From assembly GCA_022360105.1 (NCBI GenBank), contig JAKSDL010000183.1:1-64000 (forward strand): a DNA stretch of 64,000 nucleotides, read 5' to 3'. A program made the position numbers and the translations under genes. Positions 27,805 to 36,569 of the stretch are shown here, one piece after another. A model generated the notes under the pieces. The model was not told the origin of the DNA and ran no database searches. It saw only the letters and a list, made by a program, of their open reading frames with translations. Numbering within the stretch: the first letter of the stretch is position 1; every line of letters begins with the position of its first letter. The DNA is from Pseudomonadota bacterium (GTDB lineage: Bacteria > SAR324 > XYD2-FULL-50-16 > JAHJRI01).

Positions 27805-28275
27805 ATGCGATACTTACTGATATTTTTGGCAGCCATCCATGTTTTGATTAGCGCCCAAGCTTTTGAAATAAAAGGAAAGAACTATGGAAAACCCTTGACC
27901 TTATCCGAGATCACAAAAATTTCAAACATCATGGCTAAACCAGAGAGTTTTGTCGGCAAAACAGTTCTGGTAAAAGGAGTGGTCGTTGATGTCTGTTCCC
28001 ATCGCGGCTGTTGGATGGATATCGCCAGTGATGCCCCTTTTGAAAAAATACAGATCAAAGTGGCAGATGGTGACATTGTCTTCCCGCTTGATGCCAAAGG
28101 AAAACAGGCCCTGGTTGAAGGAGTTTTGGAAAAGCTTGAGTATTCAAAAGAGCAGATTGTTAAATGGAGACGTCATCAAGCTGAAATGCATGGTGAGTCT
28201 TTTGATCCAAAGTCGATAACCAGCGGAGAAACCTATTATCGAATTCGAGGTTTCGGAGCAGTGATAGAAGAATAG
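27805..28275 (+). CDS. Exported DUF4920 / OB-fold-like protein
   Basis: 156 residues. A signal peptide (1-18, cleavage after AQA) is followed by a small beta-barrel with FVGKTVLVKGVVVDVCSHRG and the CSHRGCWM motif, whose cysteines C64 and C69 are conserved in DUF4920 proteins. It ends with YYRIRGFGAVIEE. It is exported to the periplasm, with possible metal or redox binding at the cysteine pair. It is followed by a PepSY-type membrane protein 12 bp later, so the two are probably co-transcribed and co-function at the membrane. Confidence 0.82.
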   Translation: MRYLLIFLAAIHVLISAQAFEIKGKNYGKPLTLSEITKISNIMAKPESFVGKTVLVKGVVVDVCSHRGCWMDIASDAPFEKIQIKVADGDIVFPLDAKGKQALVEGVLEKLEYSKEQIVKWRRHQAEMHGESFDPKSITSGETYYRIRGFGAVIEE

Positions 28276-28287
28276 GGAGCATTGCAG

Positions 28288-28845
28288 ATGAAATGGAGAA
28301 AATGGAATAATATTCTGCACCGTGACATCGGCTACCTGTGTGTTGGATTAACACTTGTCTACGTAATATCGGGGATTGCGGTTAATCATATGGGTGACTG
28401 GAATCCTTCCTTCAGTGTTGAGACCTCACACAGCACTATTCGGCCCGTTCAGTCTCAATCTATCCTGCTGCAACCCGAAGAAATCCGTTCTATTCTATCT
28501 CAGTTGGGACTGCCCCGCGAATATCGCAACAGTTTTCAACCCGATCCGCAGACACTTCGAATCTTTCAACCCGGAAATACCATCACCGTCAATCTAAAAA
28601 ACGGCCAGGTGGTCCAGGAGAAACTTAAAAAGCGCTTCCTTCTTTACGAGTTCAATGTGCTGCATTTGAACCGCATCAAAAGCTTATGGACAATAGTGGC
28701 GGATATTTACGCTGTGGCCCTGGGGATTGTGGCCATTACAGGACTATTTGTCCTAAGAGGAAAAAAGGGAATCAAGGGACGGGGCGCCTGGTTAACGGGA
28801 GCAGGGATATTAATTCCCCTTGTTTTTATTTTGGTATATTTGTGA
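28288..28845 (+). CDS. PepSY-associated membrane protein
   Basis: 185 residues from the ATG at 28288; a TTG two codons earlier is possible. An N-terminal WNNILHRDIGYL segment enters a first helix (about 16-35). A periplasmic PepSY-like domain (about 36-130) contains a LEVRV-like strand pattern, and two helices end the protein (about 137-157 and 168-185). The HRDIGY...GIAVNH pattern is that of PepSY-associated TM proteins, relatives of siderophore-linked flavoreductases, but with no oxidoreductase domain. It is coupled to the exported DUF4920 gene. Confidence 0.82.
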   Translation: MKWRKWNNILHRDIGYLCVGLTLVYVISGIAVNHMGDWNPSFSVETSHSTIRPVQSQSILLQPEEIRSILSQLGLPREYRNSFQPDPQTLRIFQPGNTITVNLKNGQVVQEKLKKRFLLYEFNVLHLNRIKSLWTIVADIYAVALGIVAITGLFVLRGKKGIKGRGAWLTGAGILIPLVFILVYL

Positions 28846-28978
28846 TTTCTGCCTGTAGCTTACCTGTCTTAAAGAGATCGGATATTGGCAAAAGATTGCT
28901 TTCTGAAGCGGAAGGAACTATAATAGAGGCATTATTGTAACGTTAGCTCAAGTTATAACCGTTTTCCCGGAAAACAGA

Positions 28979-30280
28979 ATGATAAAGAAAAAGATCCTGG
29001 TTGTTGAAGATGACCAGCAAAGCTTGAATTTGCTGAACGAGTTTCTTTCAGAAAAGTATGACGTTGATTTAGCTGAAAACGGCAATCAGGCGCTGGAAAT
29101 ACTAAAAGATGCAGATGTCGATAACTCTTCTCCCATCCAGGCAATTATTCTGGATTGGATGATGCCTGAATTAAGCGGAATTGATTTGTTGAAAGTAATA
29201 AAAGCCAATTCCCGCTTTCGGAGCATTCCGGTTATCATGCAAACAGCCAAAACCAATAGTGCCGATATTGTACAAGGGCTAAAACTGGGAGCTTATCAAT
29301 ACCTTACCAAACCTTATGATGAATCGGTGTTGCTCGCCATGGTGGATTCCGCCGTTGAAGAATACGAGCGCACTCATGAAGAAAAACATGCTATTCGGGA
29401 GTATCAGAAATCAACCAGGCACTTTTTTAAAAAACAACTGCTGGATCTAAAAATCCTGGAGGTTTTGAACGAGTTTTCACTGGAAAGCTTTGCCCCGACC
29501 TGCCAGACTCCCATAGATCTTGTACAGCTCGTGGTGAAAGCACTGAAGACATTCCAATTTCCCAGTACTTCAGCTAAGGAAGCAGCCCTGGCCGGCGAAA
29601 AGGATATTTTACGCTGCAGTATTCTGGTAAAAAATGATGAAGAGGATGAAATTGGATTTTCCGATCGGGGATATGAAGAAAAGCTTTGCCTGGCAGATAA
29701 ATACCTGTTGTCTCAAGCCACAGAGCAAAAAACCATCCTTAATAAAGGCAATTTTACCGCGGTTTCCTCCAAATCAGGATACGTTGGCTTTTTAATTCGA
29801 AATTCACCGACTGAGAAGGATGAGAGGGACCGGGCCGTGGACATTATCTCCAATATCATCGAATACTTTGAAAAACGATTTGAGCATTTCGAAGATCAAT
29901 TAAAAATCAAAAAGCAAAAAGATGAATTGGAGAAGTCCCATGAACAAACCAAAGACGTTATCCAATCGTCTTTGGCAGAGTTTGAAGAAGTGAATGAAAA
30001 ATACCAGAATGTCAAAGAAATGCAGATGGAGATCTGGGAAAACCTGATTCGCAATATCGACGACAGCTCTCCTATCAAAGAGACAGTATATTCCGCGATG
30101 AACGAAGCACTGCAATTGTATAGTGAAGATCATCTGACCGATCAACATTTTCTGGAGATAATGAAGGAATTAGGAGAAATCTTCGGCAAAAAGCAGGTAT
30201 CCGATGAAGCATTTGCAGAACAACTGGGAGGCGCTTCTCAAGCGGATGTAGATAGCTTGCTGGCGTCGCTCGCGAAATAA
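28979..30280 (+). CDS. Response regulator with long coiled coil and C-terminal FliM-like peptide
   Basis: 433 residues. The receiver domain (1-125) has the acidic pair in VVEDDQQSL, the phosphoacceptor D59 in ILDWMMPELSG and K111 in YLTKPYDE. A middle region (about 145-300) resembles no domain I can name, possibly a degenerate GAF fold. A strong coiled coil (about 295-350) and an acidic helical tail follow. The last residues read GGASQADVDSLLASLAK, close to the CheY-binding motif at the FliM N-terminus (SQAEIDALL) and the CheZ C-terminus. There is no DNA-binding or catalytic output, so output by protein contact is likely. No chemotaxis genes are nearby. Confidence 0.82.
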   Translation: MIKKKILVVEDDQQSLNLLNEFLSEKYDVDLAENGNQALEILKDADVDNSSPIQAIILDWMMPELSGIDLLKVIKANSRFRSIPVIMQTAKTNSADIVQGLKLGAYQYLTKPYDESVLLAMVDSAVEEYERTHEEKHAIREYQKSTRHFFKKQLLDLKILEVLNEFSLESFAPTCQTPIDLVQLVVKALKTFQFPSTSAKEAALAGEKDILRCSILVKNDEEDEIGFSDRGYEEKLCLADKYLLSQATEQKTILNKGNFTAVSSKSGYVGFLIRNSPTEKDERDRAVDIISNIIEYFEKRFEHFEDQLKIKKQKDELEKSHEQTKDVIQSSLAEFEEVNEKYQNVKEMQMEIWENLIRNIDDSSPIKETVYSAMNEALQLYSEDHLTDQHFLEIMKELGEIFGKKQVSDEAFAEQLGGASQADVDSLLASLAK

Positions 30281-30333
30281 TCCGCTGAATTCTCCCGGGG
30301 TGGTTTGTGGATAAAACCAGCCCATGAAACCGA

Positions 30334-31131
30334 TTAATCATCCTCCAGATCAGCCAACTCATTTAATTCGGCTTTTTCGATAAGCAGCCAACCGTCCTCG
30401 AATTTGGTTTGCAACTTTTTAAGTGCCATGGATGGATCTCCATCCAGTTGTCCGGTTTCCAAATTGTATCGCCAGCGATGCCGGCCGCAAGTCAGGTAGT
30501 TTTCTTCGATGAATCCTTCCACCAGCAATGCTTCCGCATGGAGACAAACGCCACTGAACACGGACAATCCGGAATCCCGTTTAATGACGACTAACTCTTT
30601 TTTCCCGATTGTCACGCGCGTTAATTCTTCTTCAACAGCATCAACACGGATTATTGCCAAAAGATGATCATCCCGAAAACCGATTTTCGTATGGGTGCCA
30701 TCACACAAAGGTTTCACCCCGGAACCACCGCAGCGACAAATTGTATGCTGTTGAGCTGTCGGTTGTTTTTCAACGGATTCGATTTCGATACCACCCTGAA
30801 CAGTGTAAGGTCCGTTCTTCTCAATGATAATACCCGATTCTTTTGGGGGTTCCGAATTCGCTTTTTCAGTTTCGGAGTGAAGCAATTCATCTGAAGGACT
30901 GCTGGTGCCGACTTTTTTAACTTCTTTCACCGACACGGCATAGTCTCCTTCGAAACCTATATCAATATGGGAACCATCACAAAAGGGTTTGTATCTTGAC
31001 CCACCGCAACGACAAAGTCTTCTTTCCTGTTTCTTCACCAGCAAGGTGCCATCTGAATCAACCACCTTGTCAACATCATGAACAATATAAGGTCCGTTCT
31101 TTTGATAAGTTATTCTTGGTTTTTTTTCCAC
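30334..31131 (-). CDS. Two-CDGSH plus Rieske iron-sulfur fusion protein
   Basis: 265 residues, soluble. Two CDGSH modules each have the 3Cys-1His ligand set: C40, C42, C51 and H55 (CRCGGSRYKPFCDGSH), and C132, C134, C143 and H147 (CRCGGSGVKPLCDGTH). A C-terminal Rieske domain follows with C196-x-H198 and C215-x-x-H218 (CLH and CGRH). Each CDGSH module is preceded by KNGPYIV/KNGPYTV. It should bind three [2Fe-2S] clusters and act as an electron carrier or ferredoxin-like component. The frame opens with GTG and I see no clear ribosome binding site. The next gene on its strand (upstream) is an aldehyde dehydrogenase. Confidence 0.88.
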   Translation of the reverse strand: MEKKPRITYQKNGPYIVHDVDKVVDSDGTLLVKKQERRLCRCGGSRYKPFCDGSHIDIGFEGDYAVSVKEVKKVGTSSPSDELLHSETEKANSEPPKESGIIIEKNGPYTVQGGIEIESVEKQPTAQQHTICRCGGSGVKPLCDGTHTKIGFRDDHLLAIIRVDAVEEELTRVTIGKKELVVIKRDSGLSVFSGVCLHAEALLVEGFIEENYLTCGRHRWRYNLETGQLDGDPSMALKKLQTKFEDGWLLIEKAELNELADLEDD

Positions 31132-31163
31132 GTTTTTGCCGGTTACAAGTTTAACAAAATTAT

Positions 31164-32594
31164 TTATCTCAAAGAAAAACCTCCCACCTTGATATCCAGA
31201 TATTCCAGGATACCCTCGGGCCCTCCTTCCCGTCCCAATCCACTTTCCTTCATCCCGCCAAATGGTGCTGCAACTGCAGTGGGATTGATATCATTAATGC
31301 CGATAATACCAAAATTTAATCCTTCGAACAGCGTCATGGCTCTCGTCATTTTATCGGTATAGATGTAAGCCGCCAATCCATAATGAGTATCGTTAGCCAT
31401 CTCAAGCAAATCGTCGTCATCCTCGTACTCGATGATAGGTGCCACCGGTCCGAATGTTTCTTCCCTGTAAATCAGCATGTCCGGCGTAACCCCTTTGAGG
31501 ATCGTGGGGGCAAAAAAGTGCCCATGTTCCAAACCATCGTCCACCAATCGTTTTCCTCCCGTCACCAACTCGGCTCCATTATCCAAAGCATCAGCAACCT
31601 GTCGTTCAACCTTTAGCAAGGCATTTTCATTCACCAATGGGCCTATACTGACGCCTTCCTCAAATCCACTGCCGGCCTTCATACCTTCAACCCTGACAGC
31701 AAATTCGTTCACAAATGCATCCATTTGATCTTTATGGACATAAAGTCTGTTTGGACTGATGCACGCCTGACCCGTATTCAAAAATTTCACCAGCACCACA
31801 CCTTTGGCAGCTTTGACCGGATCAGCATCTTTACAAACGATAAAAGGGGCATGTCCCCCCAACTCAAATGATGTCCGTTTCATTTGAATGGCAGCCTGTT
31901 GTGCCAGCATTTTACCAACATCGGTAGAACCGGTGAAGGTGAGTTTTCGGATACGCTTGTCCTCTAGAAATGTCTCTCCGACAGGACCAGGATGTTTGGC
32001 GGTCACCAGGTTGACTACTCCCGGCGGTAATTCTGCTTGTTCAAAGAGTTTGAAGGTCTCAACAGCACAGAGAGGAGTCGCTTCCGCAGGTTTAAGAACA
32101 ACTGTACAACCAGCCGCCAGGGCAGGAGCAACCTTTCTGGTAATCATGGAGATCGGATAATTCCAGGGCGTAATCGCAGCTACCACTCCTACCGGACTGT
32201 AATTCAAGATAAATCTTTGATCAGCTCTGGGGGCTGGTATGGTGCGGCCATATACTCGTTTAACTTCTTCTGAATACCAAAGCATAAAATCGGCTGCATA
32301 CTGCACTTCATTGCGAGCAGCTTTTAAGGGCTTTCCCTGCTCCTCTGTCATGGTATGAGCCAGCTTTTCCCGATTTTCGCACATCAATTGATAAATTCTA
32401 TTCAGATATACCGATCTTTGGTAGGCTGTGGATTTAGACCAGGCCTTAAAAGCACTATCTGCCGCATCGATCGACCTGGTAGTATCTCTGTCGTCTCCGT
32501 CCGGTACTTCCGCAATATACTTCCCACTGGCAGGATTTATAGAATCAAAAGTTTTACCGGATATTGCGCTTTCCCAATTTCCGTTAATGTACAT
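31164..32594 (-). CDS. Aldehyde dehydrogenase, succinate-semialdehyde dehydrogenase-like
   Basis: 476 residues. The NAD(P)-binding motif region FTGSTDVGKMLA, the general base E244 in FELGGHAPFIV and the nucleophile C278 in NTGQACISPNR are those of the aldehyde dehydrogenase superfamily. The FELGGHAPFIV segment is close to GabD (LELGGNAPFIV), so oxidation of succinate semialdehyde to succinate is likely, linking to the citric acid cycle. Other small semialdehydes are possible. A GGGGG-rich ribosome site precedes the ATG. The CDGSH-Rieske gene lies 32 bp downstream and is probably co-transcribed. Confidence 0.88.
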   Translation of the reverse strand: MYINGNWESAISGKTFDSINPASGKYIAEVPDGDDRDTTRSIDAADSAFKAWSKSTAYQRSVYLNRIYQLMCENREKLAHTMTEEQGKPLKAARNEVQYAADFMLWYSEEVKRVYGRTIPAPRADQRFILNYSPVGVVAAITPWNYPISMITRKVAPALAAGCTVVLKPAEATPLCAVETFKLFEQAELPPGVVNLVTAKHPGPVGETFLEDKRIRKLTFTGSTDVGKMLAQQAAIQMKRTSFELGGHAPFIVCKDADPVKAAKGVVLVKFLNTGQACISPNRLYVHKDQMDAFVNEFAVRVEGMKAGSGFEEGVSIGPLVNENALLKVERQVADALDNGAELVTGGKRLVDDGLEHGHFFAPTILKGVTPDMLIYREETFGPVAPIIEYEDDDDLLEMANDTHYGLAAYIYTDKMTRAMTLFEGLNFGIIGINDINPTAVAAPFGGMKESGLGREGGPEGILEYLDIKVGGFSLR

Positions 32595-32779
32595 AGTCCC
32601 CCTTTTTTCAATTTCGCTGAATTCCCCGGCAGAAACCTATTAGGCGAGATATTCTGCCGGCCGGTCTTTTCTCTCAACTATCTGGTATTATTCTTATTGT
32701 AATCAAGTACCTTGGTCTTGTCATTGACTATGAAGCACTTGCAGTGCGCCGTGGATCTTTCTTGCCTGACATCGGCTGA

Positions 32780-33595
32780 TTAAACGCAAGAATCATCTAC
32801 TACTTTTCGATACTCAGCCATGATCTCCAACAAATACGGATGATGGACGTCGTATGAATTTCCATTGACTGACTTTACCGGCAAAACACCCGGAGACGTT
32901 CCTGTGAGAAACAGGGATTGGTAATCACTCAATCTGTCCTTGTGAATCAGCTGAAACTTTACTTCCAAACCCCGCTTTTCCATGAGACCTAAAATTTTCT
33001 TTCTGGTAATTCCCGGCAAAACGTTCTCTGTGGGCGAGGTAAAAAAAACAGAATCTTTAATAAAGAACACGTTGCTGCGGCTGCCTTCGGTTACAAATCC
33101 TTTTGAGTTGACTATCAGGACTTCATAATACCCTGATTCATAATCGATTAAATTACTTAGCTCCACAGGTTTTTCTTTGACAAGTTTGGCGTTTGGATTC
33201 GGTCTTTCCATATGCAGCAGGGTTACAGGCACACCATTTTGATATTGTTCTGTCGATGGGAAATAAAAAGGTATAAATACAATTAACAGAGACTCACCAA
33301 CCGATTCCAAACTACCGAAAATAATTTTTAGATTGCCGTTTGATCTGGTGCATTCCTTCACCAATACTTGAATTCGTTTTTCAATATGGGATTTTTCCAC
33401 CTTAAAATCAAGTCCCACAATCCTGCTTGATTGGGCAAGCCTTTCCAAATGATCATCTAAAAACAACGGAACCGAATTGATCAGCCTAACCACTTCATAA
33501 ACCGGCCTTCCTTTAAAATTGAAATGACGTTTAATCCAGTCAATAGGTTTCACAGAATCATTTACAAATCCAACCTCTCCAATTAATGCCAACAT
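32780..33595 (-). CDS. Class IV PLP aminotransferase / aminodeoxychorismate lyase-like
   Basis: 271 residues, fold type IV. Signatures: VYEVVRLINSVPLFLDDHLERL (start at about residue 32), the PLP lysine K137 in NPNAKLVKEK at the spacing to YESGYYEVL seen in D-amino acid transaminase, VTEGSRSNVFF and LPGITRKKIL. Substrate could be branched-chain or D-amino acids, or aminodeoxychorismate; the sequence alone does not choose. It stands alone between the aldehyde dehydrogenase and a DMT transporter. Confidence 0.85.
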   Translation of the reverse strand: MLALIGEVGFVNDSVKPIDWIKRHFNFKGRPVYEVVRLINSVPLFLDDHLERLAQSSRIVGLDFKVEKSHIEKRIQVLVKECTRSNGNLKIIFGSLESVGESLLIVFIPFYFPSTEQYQNGVPVTLLHMERPNPNAKLVKEKPVELSNLIDYESGYYEVLIVNSKGFVTEGSRSNVFFIKDSVFFTSPTENVLPGITRKKILGLMEKRGLEVKFQLIHKDRLSDYQSLFLTGTSPGVLPVKSVNGNSYDVHHPYLLEIMAEYRKVVDDSCV

Positions 33596-33855
33596 CCTTT
33601 ATTATCCAATTTGACGTCTACCGTTGTTTGCTCATCAGTCAACCTAAGCTTTGTATTTCCAGTTATCATCGTATTGCCTGACATAGCGATCGACAAATTC
33701 GATTGTGTTTATATAAGCTCAAGGTATTGTAAGTTGACCGATTTCGCAAAATGAAATCTTGCCGGCAATTACCGGTCGCATGTCAGCCGCCTCAGAATTG
33801 GCAAATAGCCGTCCCTGTCTATTAAAATTCTTCTTTTTCAGTTGCTGATTTAATT

Positions 33856-34788
33856 ATGGAAGCTTCTGTCGATCAAAGCTCCAATCTTGATATCCTTGGT
33901 GCCTTTTCGGCGCTTGGACTGTGCATTATGTTCGGTTCCAATGCCATTGCCGTGAAGATTACATTTACAGGATTAGGTATATACTTTGTTGCCGGCTTAC
34001 GCTTTTTAGTTGCCTCATTCTGCCTGATCATCTGGGCCAGGATGACAGGTCAACAACTATTAGTCCGAAAAGGGAAACTACTACCAATTGTGATCATTTC
34101 TTTTGCCTTTGCAGTCCAATTATTACTGATCTATAGCGGATTAAACAAGACCACAGTAGCCCGTAGTGCTTTAATAACCAACCTGCAACCGTTTTTTGTG
34201 CTTTTCCTGGCGCATTTTTTCATTCCCGGTGATCGCATTAACCTTAAAAAAACCCTGGGAATCATTCTTGCGTTCACAGGGATGATTTTTGTGTTTTTAG
34301 ATCATTCCGTTTTAAGCCGTGATTTGAGAACAGGAGATTTACTAACATTGGCAGGTGCCTTTGGTTGGGCGTGCAATGCCGTTTATACCAAACGGATTAT
34401 CAAGGAATATAAGCCCATTCAAATTGCTGTTTATCCCATGATTGCCGCAATTCCTATTGCCTTTCTCACATCCTTGTACCTGGATGATGAGATGGTTCGC
34501 TTTGTCGATGGTTGTATCGTTCTGGCTTTTTTCTACCAGTGTTTTGTGGCAGCATTTGGCTATGTCGTCTGGAATTCCCTGCTTGCAAGGTATGGTGCTG
34601 TGACCCTGCATTCGTTTATTTTCGTGATGCCAATCTCGGGGGTGTTTTTAAGCAATTTGATACTCGATGAACATATTACTGCCAGACTGCTGACAGGCTT
34701 GGTGTTTGTGGTCATGGGCTTGCTGGTTACTCATTTGAAAGGTAAAAAGCTGATCAGACCTATTTTTAATATGAGCAGAAATGTTTAA
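33856..34788 (+). CDS. EamA/DMT-family transporter
   Basis: 310 residues with about ten transmembrane helices in two EamA repeats (about 12-140 and 155-290): GSNAIAVKITF in the first, GDLLTLAGAFGWACNAVYTK in the second. These are drug/metabolite exporters of the inner membrane, often for amino acids or small metabolites. The substrate is not predictable. A methyltransferase gene begins 32 bp downstream. Confidence 0.9.
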   Translation: MEASVDQSSNLDILGAFSALGLCIMFGSNAIAVKITFTGLGIYFVAGLRFLVASFCLIIWARMTGQQLLVRKGKLLPIVIISFAFAVQLLLIYSGLNKTTVARSALITNLQPFFVLFLAHFFIPGDRINLKKTLGIILAFTGMIFVFLDHSVLSRDLRTGDLLTLAGAFGWACNAVYTKRIIKEYKPIQIAVYPMIAAIPIAFLTSLYLDDEMVRFVDGCIVLAFFYQCFVAAFGYVVWNSLLARYGAVTLHSFIFVMPISGVFLSNLILDEHITARLLTGLVFVVMGLLVTHLKGKKLIRPIFNMSRNV

Positions 34789-34820
34789 AACGCTGGTTCC
34801 GTCTTAAAAAAGGAAAATTG

Positions 34821-35396
34821 ATGACCGATAAAAAATTTAATCCCAAAAAAATAGATAAGTTAAACAATCCTGAGCGGCTCAAAATCCAGAATCCGGACCT
34901 TATCTGGAGTGCTTTGGAGCTGGCCAAAGTAGAGATAATGGTAGATATCGGGGCCGGCACCGGCTTCTTTGCCATGCCTTTTGCGGATAAAGCAAAACAA
35001 GCAAACCTTTATGCCTGCGATACATCTGATGTGATGATCGACTGGATGCTGGAAAACCTGCCTGAAAGTTATACAGGCCGAATTATTCCCTTAAAAAGCA
35101 CGGAAAACTCCATCCCCCTGGAAAATGGGGTCGCTGATCTGGTTTACATGATAAATCTGCATCATGAGCTGGATAACCCGGACATTATGTTAAACGAAAC
35201 AACAAGATTGCTGAAGCCTGGAGGAAAGGTTCTGGTAATTGACTGGAAGGATGTGGAAACACCTGGCGGACCTCCACAAGATATTCGTATCGCAGTAGAA
35301 ACGATAGTGAACCAATTTGAGAAAGCCGGACTTTCGAATGTTCAATCCAAAGACATTCTCCAGCACCATTGTTATGTAGTTGGTGAAAAGATCTAG
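34821..35396 (+). CDS. Class I SAM-dependent methyltransferase
   Basis: 191 residues. The SAM-binding motif I is VDIGAGTGFFAMPF (41-54). CDTSDVMIDWM and the VADLVYMINLHHELDN segment supply the acidic and motif IV positions, and LLKPGGKVLVIDW is motif VI. This is the UbiE/Coq5-like methyltransferase 11 fold; the acceptor is unknown. The ATG at 34821 is preceded by AAGGAAAA; a TTG one codon upstream is possible. It ends 1 nt before the convergent MBL hydrolase gene. Confidence 0.88.
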   Translation: MTDKKFNPKKIDKLNNPERLKIQNPDLIWSALELAKVEIMVDIGAGTGFFAMPFADKAKQANLYACDTSDVMIDWMLENLPESYTGRIIPLKSTENSIPLENGVADLVYMINLHHELDNPDIMLNETTRLLKPGGKVLVIDWKDVETPGGPPQDIRIAVETIVNQFEKAGLSNVQSKDILQHHCYVVGEKI

Positions 35397-35397
35397 G

Positions 35398-36225
35398 CTA
35401 ATTTGATGTTTTCTCTTCCAATAGTTTAACTGCCGAATTAATCATATGCTCAGCTTTCACATTTCCCATGCACAACAGCCAGATCACCTTGTCTTCCTTC
35501 ATGCCGATAGCCTTCATAATCTGTCTGGTATTCAATCCTTTCAACCAATGGACTTCTACCTCCTCCACCAGACTCTTTAAAAAATCCAGTTTTTTAGCCA
35601 GATATAGCTTGCCGTTTTTTATTCTTGGGCTGTGCGCACAAAACAAGGCTTCAAAATCCAGTTGCACTGCTTTCTCCAGTGATGTTATTTGATCTTTCAG
35701 TATCTCATCAGCCCGAAAATATTTGATTCGCTCCGATAAGAATAGATCCCCGGATATGAGCCATCCATGATTTGATTCAAAATATACCGTGTGATCCCTG
35801 CTGTGCCCGGGAGTGTGTATTGCCTGAAAACGGTAATTATCAGTCTCTACAATATCCTTGTTATTGACAGTTACTTTGAGTGGTGTAGTCGGTCCCCATA
35901 TTAATCGTTGATAAGGAAAAATAGGCAGGGGTTTGGATAGTTTTTCAGCCGTTATGGCATTCCCATAAACAGGAACTCCAAGGACATGCTTGATTGCTGC
36001 CGCATTGCCACTGTGATCTTCATGGTGATGTGTCAGATAGATGCGGGTAACGGTCTGGTCTGCAAGCCAGTCAACTACTTCCTGCCGACAATGTCTGAGG
36101 CCGGAATCAAACAGAATGCTATCTACGAAATAGACCCTTGTTGTCATTAGTGGTCGGCTAAATGGAGAATAGCCGATTTCAACGCTTTTGACCGGTCCAT
36201 GGTCAACAACGGAAAAAATCTTCAT
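35398..36225 (-). CDS. MBL-fold metallohydrolase
   Basis: 275 residues from the ATG at 36225. Metal ligands: HHHEDH (H66, H68, D70, H71), HTPGHSRDH, SGDLFLSE and FCAHSPRI, in the glyoxalase II-like order. The C-terminal helical extension (LNTRQIMKAIGMKED) is common in lactamase_B proteins of this kind. It is probably a thioesterase or hydrolase for a small metabolite. A longer in-frame start (36294) lacks a ribosome site. It converges with the methyltransferase. Confidence 0.85.
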   Translation of the reverse strand: MKIFSVVDHGPVKSVEIGYSPFSRPLMTTRVYFVDSILFDSGLRHCRQEVVDWLADQTVTRIYLTHHHEDHSGNAAAIKHVLGVPVYGNAITAEKLSKPLPIFPYQRLIWGPTTPLKVTVNNKDIVETDNYRFQAIHTPGHSRDHTVYFESNHGWLISGDLFLSERIKYFRADEILKDQITSLEKAVQLDFEALFCAHSPRIKNGKLYLAKKLDFLKSLVEEVEVHWLKGLNTRQIMKAIGMKEDKVIWLLCMGNVKAEHMINSAVKLLEEKTSN

Positions 36226-36384
36226 TATTGTTATGAGTTGAATTAGTCCGGCTCTTCTTCCGTCTTCTTTTTTGGTTTTGATCGCGGGGAGCATACTTCA
36301 AATGAATTTCCCTCTCTTGGGGAAGTACGTGGTTCTCCCTCACAAATTTCGATGATCAGTCTTCTGGTCAGTTTACCCCTACCC

Positions 36385-36403
36385 TTTTTTTTTTTTTTTT
36401 TTT
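36385..36403 (+). repeat. 19-T homopolymer
   Basis: An uninterrupted run of 19 T, directly abutting (and sharing its last two T with) the stop codon of the small secreted protein on the minus strand, where it reads as poly-A. Not preceded by a convincing hairpin. Could be genuine or a sequencing/assembly artefact. Confidence 0.7.
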
Positions 36404-36569
36404 AAAAACCGGGATCCACCACACAGCCCCTCAAAGTGTTGTTGTAGGCCAGGTAATAAACGACATGCTTATCCCGCAACTCCTTTCGAGGAATACAGTC
36501 AGGTACAGCCTGCACATCGAGCGTAAAAAAAATAAACAAAAGGGGTATGATTGCCCATGTTTTACTCAT
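36402..36569 (-). CDS. Small secreted protein (55 aa)
   Basis: A short gene with its own ribosome site (GGAG 8 nt before the ATG). The product has a clear signal peptide (MSKTWAIIPLLFIFF..., cleavage after VQA at about 21) and a mature peptide of about 34 residues with two cysteines (C25 and C49) and a C-terminal VVDPGF. A longer frame upstream (to 36677) is unlikely to be used because it would bury the signal peptide. No family recognised. The cysteine pair could form a disulfide in the periplasm. Confidence 0.55.
   Translation of the reverse strand: MSKTWAIIPLLFIFFTLDVQAVPDCIPRKELRDKHVVYYLAYNNTLRGCVVDPGF

Noticed and set aside
32780..33595. Class IV aminotransferase appearing to lack its PLP lysine
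   Set aside because: On a first alignment an Asn sat at the position; realigning with D-amino acid transaminase places K137 at the correct distance from YESG, so the lysine is present.
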